Made by a program: the position numbers and the translations under genes. This document shows, piece after piece, positions 61,923 to 64,000 of a stretch of DNA of 64,000 nucleotides. Position 1 is the stretch's first letter, and each line of letters begins with the position of its first letter. Below the pieces are notes generated by a model that worked only from the letters and a program-made list of their open reading frames with translations, searched no databases and was not told the DNA's origin. The stretch comes from Phialophora verrucosa (taxonomy: Eukaryota > Ascomycota > Eurotiomycetes > Chaetothyriales > Herpotrichiellaceae): NCBI GenBank assembly GCA_002099365.1, contig MSED01000013.1, positions 1,116,001 to 1,180,000 of the forward strand, read 5' to 3'.

Positions 61923-64000
61923 TCAGTAATATTTCGGCTCAGAGTCCCTCTTCTTGGTGAGAAGTTTCCTCTTCCCAATCCCACTGTCCTGCGATGCCTG
62001 CTTTGCTGCTCTCAAACCCGTCTTTCGACTCGGGCCACGGTCAACTGCCTTTCTGTTCTTCTTCCGTCCAAGGGTGAAATCGCCATCATCGTCATCCTGG
62101 ACCTTGGCCGAGCTCCGAATTGGACTCGACGGATTGCTTGAGAACGTCAGGTCGACGACTTGGACGTCTGCAGGAATCTGCGAGAGTCTCGGTTCTCTTT
62201 GACTTTGTGACTGTTTGAACTCAGGTGGACTGGAAAGCGGTAATTCGGAGGGACTGGAGGGTGTCGGACTCCATTTATTTCTCCTCGATGCGTTGCTGCG
62301 GAGGCTCGAGGCGTTACCACTGCGAGGCGACTTTCTTACTAGCCGCGGCGATGGTGCCACGGGCTTTTTCGTGGTCGATCGTGTACTTGCCCGTCGGCTG
62401 CTTCTTCGGCTCGACGTCAATTCGTTTAAGGAAGGCAGGTCGCTGTCGTCGTGGAGGCCGCTATCATGGTATGAAGAGTCGTTGCCATCGTAACCAGGTC
62501 CGTCTAAAAAAGAGTCCTGTGGCACGGAGGATCCTTCATCGTCGGGATTCATGGTTTGGGAAGACACGAGGTCCGAGACCACTTGCGGTAGCGGGCTGTG
62601 CTCGATCTCGAGTTTCGTGGGGCCCGAAGACTCTGGCTGCTCAGAATGTGGGTTCTCTGAGTTTGTCGGAAGGGGCGATAACTTTTGCCGGGTGGCTTCA
62701 ATTACGTCCTCTTCGCCGACCACATCACCATTCTTGTCTGCGTCTTGTTCTTCTAACGCGTTCTCCCGCTCTGCCACGGTGAAAGACAGATCGACTGCCA
62801 GAGCGGGTGACACCTTTTGTGCATCCTGGTGAGAGCTGCTATTAGTGGTGAGAACAGGCACTGAGGAGCCGATGTCCATCTGTGATATGTGAGGATACTC
62901 CACGGTCGTCTGGGTGGGCATGTACGGAGACGATGTCTCTGCTATTGAAGAGACTCCCTCGTGGGTAGGGTCATCATCAAAGTTAAGATCGTCGCCTACG
63001 GCTGATGACGGTTGCGGGTCCGACGAGGTGATGAACACACCCGGCGACCTGGCCCGGAATCTATGAGCGTATTCCCCTTGTGGTTGTCCTTGTGTGCCAT
63101 CTTGTCCCTTTGCGTTTTCGGCACCTTCGGTGGCTGGATCCGTGATCGGCTGCAGCAACTGCTCGTCCAGGGCCGACTCGAATCCAGCCTCTTTGATGAT
63201 GCCATTGATCTCTTGCTTCCGAGGCGTATCGATTGTCTCCACTCCCATCGCCGGCGGTTTGTTCACATTAGTCCCTATACTTGCTTGCATCTCAAGACGT
63301 ATTTGCGTCTCGATCTCTTGTTCTTGTTCTGCAGACTCGGGAATGATAGCAATATCGTCATCCACAGGCGGAATTGCTGCTTCGCCGCCTCGAAGGTTGA
63401 TCGCATTGCTGCTGTCTGGCACTTGAACCGACGAGGGCTTCGATGAAGGCTTGACAAGTCTCGGCTTGATCATATTAGAATAAGAGATATCACGGGCTCC
63501 GTCGTCTTCATCTGCGTCCTCTTCTGCAAGCTCGAATTTGCCATAAACTCTTTCCCCTGTCACTTCATCAATTTGTGAGATCTGTAAGCCGAACGAGCCT
63601 TTCTCCAATTGCAAGTGAACAACACCATCTTCGTCCATATGCGATACTCGTCCAACTCGATAGGGCGACACTGCGGGCTGATAGTTTGTCGAGGCATCAA
63701 CGTGCAATTCTTGGTACGCGATAGTCGCGCCAGGAAGGACCTGTTCCGGTTCAAGCGCCGGAAGACTATCGAGTTCTTTCTCTGTAGGCACTTCGTCCGC
63801 ATGCCGGTTCGCTATTGCTGAAGCTCCGGTACCCTTGTCCTCATTTGGGTTGTCATCGTAGTTCAGCGTTGTTACGTCTGGAGCAGAAACCTGTTCACGT
63901 TCTTCCTGGCAGTGGCCGTCTCTGCCTTGGTAATACTGGCTCTGGTCACGCATTTTCCTCTTGTCCTTGTTTGGTCTCGCCCAACCTTGCTGGAAGGGAA
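61923..64000 (-). CDS. Coilin-like protein (fungal DUF7357-type), 5' end cut by window edge
   Basis: The minus-strand frame is open from the right edge to a stop at 61923, with at least 692 codons visible; the N-terminal domain lies outside the window. The key element, about 75-115 residues into the long open stretch, is GATIAYQELHVDASTNYQP followed by SPYRVGRVSHMDEDGVVHL. This matches the Tudor-like C-terminal domain of coilin (G-x-x-IAY-x-x-hydrophobic, P-x-x-S-x-YR-x-GRV). GERVYGKFEL and an acidic patch follow. The remainder is disordered, acidic then Ser/Arg-rich, with SPSELPLSSPPE and a basic C-terminus. Coilin organises Cajal bodies and snRNP maturation. The first in-frame ATG in view is 63953, but coding continues upstream (GWARPNKDKRK), so it is probably internal. 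Assignment rests on the Tudor motif only. Confidence 0.65.
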   Translation of the reverse strand, partial: PFQQGWARPNKDKRKMRDQSQYYQGRDGHCQEEREQVSAPDVTTLNYDDNPNEDKGTGASAIANRHADEVPTEKELDSLPALEPEQVLPGATIAYQELHVDASTNYQPAVSPYRVGRVSHMDEDGVVHLQLEKGSFGLQISQIDEVTGERVYGKFELAEEDADEDDGARDISYSNMIKPRLVKPSSKPSSVQVPDSSNAINLRGGEAAIPPVDDDIAIIPESAEQEQEIETQIRLEMQASIGTNVNKPPAMGVETIDTPRKQEINGIIKEAGFESALDEQLLQPITDPATEGAENAKGQDGTQGQPQGEYAHRFRARSPGVFITSSDPQPSSAVGDDLNFDDDPTHEGVSSIAETSSPYMPTQTTVEYPHISQMDIGSSVPVLTTNSSSHQDAQKVSPALAVDLSFTVAERENALEEQDADKNGDVVGEEDVIEATRQKLSPLPTNSENPHSEQPESSGPTKLEIEHSPLPQVVSDLVSSQTMNPDDEGSSVPQDSFLDGPGYDGNDSSYHDSGLHDDSDLPSLNELTSSRRSSRRASTRSTTKKPVAPSPRLVRKSPRSGNASSLRSNASRRNKWSPTPSSPSELPLSSPPEFKQSQSQREPRLSQIPADVQVVDLTFSSNPSSPIRSSAKVQDDDDGDFTLGRKKNRKAVDRGPSRKTGLRAAKQASQDSGIGKRKLLTKKRDSEPKYY

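Overview
This window is nuclear DNA from a filamentous ascomycete (Pezizomycotina). The evidence is short spliceosomal introns (mostly 46-70 nt, GT...AG, with CTAAC/CTGAC-like branch sites), many single-exon housekeeping genes, a Zn2Cys6 regulator, a Fungal_trans_2-type regulator, GPI-cupredoxin and SEC65/HRD3/DBP6/RCM1 orthologues. The combination looks most like Eurotiomycetes, possibly Chaetothyriales, but that placement is a guess. Twenty-seven protein genes are supported. Several are small, multi-intron genes that appear only after manual splicing: PET117, VMA10, an NDUFB4-like subunit, the SCP2 protein, and the 5' exons of the GST, the OSGIN-like protein and two BTB proteins. No tRNA, rRNA, transposon or CRISPR array was recognised. 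All family assignments come from reading motifs, not from database searches.

Layout. 1-6.7 kb: replicative DNA ligase I (cut by the left edge) divergent from a RINT1/TIP20 tethering factor, then a stand-alone ATP-grasp protein. 8.2-9.9 kb: peroxisomal SCP2 protein and a DUF5872-like nuclear-type protein whose 3' end overlaps an out-of-frame HVA1/Tudor-like remnant. 9.9-18.5 kb: an accessory-looking stretch with a Fungal_trans_2 regulator, a GPI-anchored cupredoxin and a Baeyer-Villiger-type flavin monooxygenase, all on the + strand with wide spacers. 19-34.5 kb: dense core block of SEC65, a BTB protein, PET117 head-to-head with VMA10, a mitochondrial TGL2-like lipase, an OSGIN-like flavoprotein, an ECHDC3-like hydratase, the GPI-anchor glycosyltransferase SPT14/PIG-A and helicase DBP6. 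34.5-41.8 kb: 7.3 kb with no gene I can support. 41.8-64 kb: a tandem-BTB protein, a glutathione S-transferase divergent from a complex I subunit, a GNAT acetyltransferase divergent from rRNA methyltransferase RCM1, a Zn2Cys6 regulator followed closely by a BTB protein, HRD3 (ERAD), and a coilin-like protein running off the right edge.

Most core genes are independent functions rather than an operon-like pathway. Recurrent architecture is the divergent pair sharing a 260-570 bp promoter (CDC9/RINT1, PET117/VMA10, PIG-A/DBP6, GST/NDUFB4-like, GNAT/RCM1). The least explained signals are a recurrent AAG|GTTCGA 5' splice site in three unrelated genes, a monooxygenase intron that stays in frame and would add a hydrophobic segment, an upstream ORF whose stop overlaps the main start codon (TAATG), a duplicated KCTD-like BTB domain, and the 7.3 kb empty stretch.
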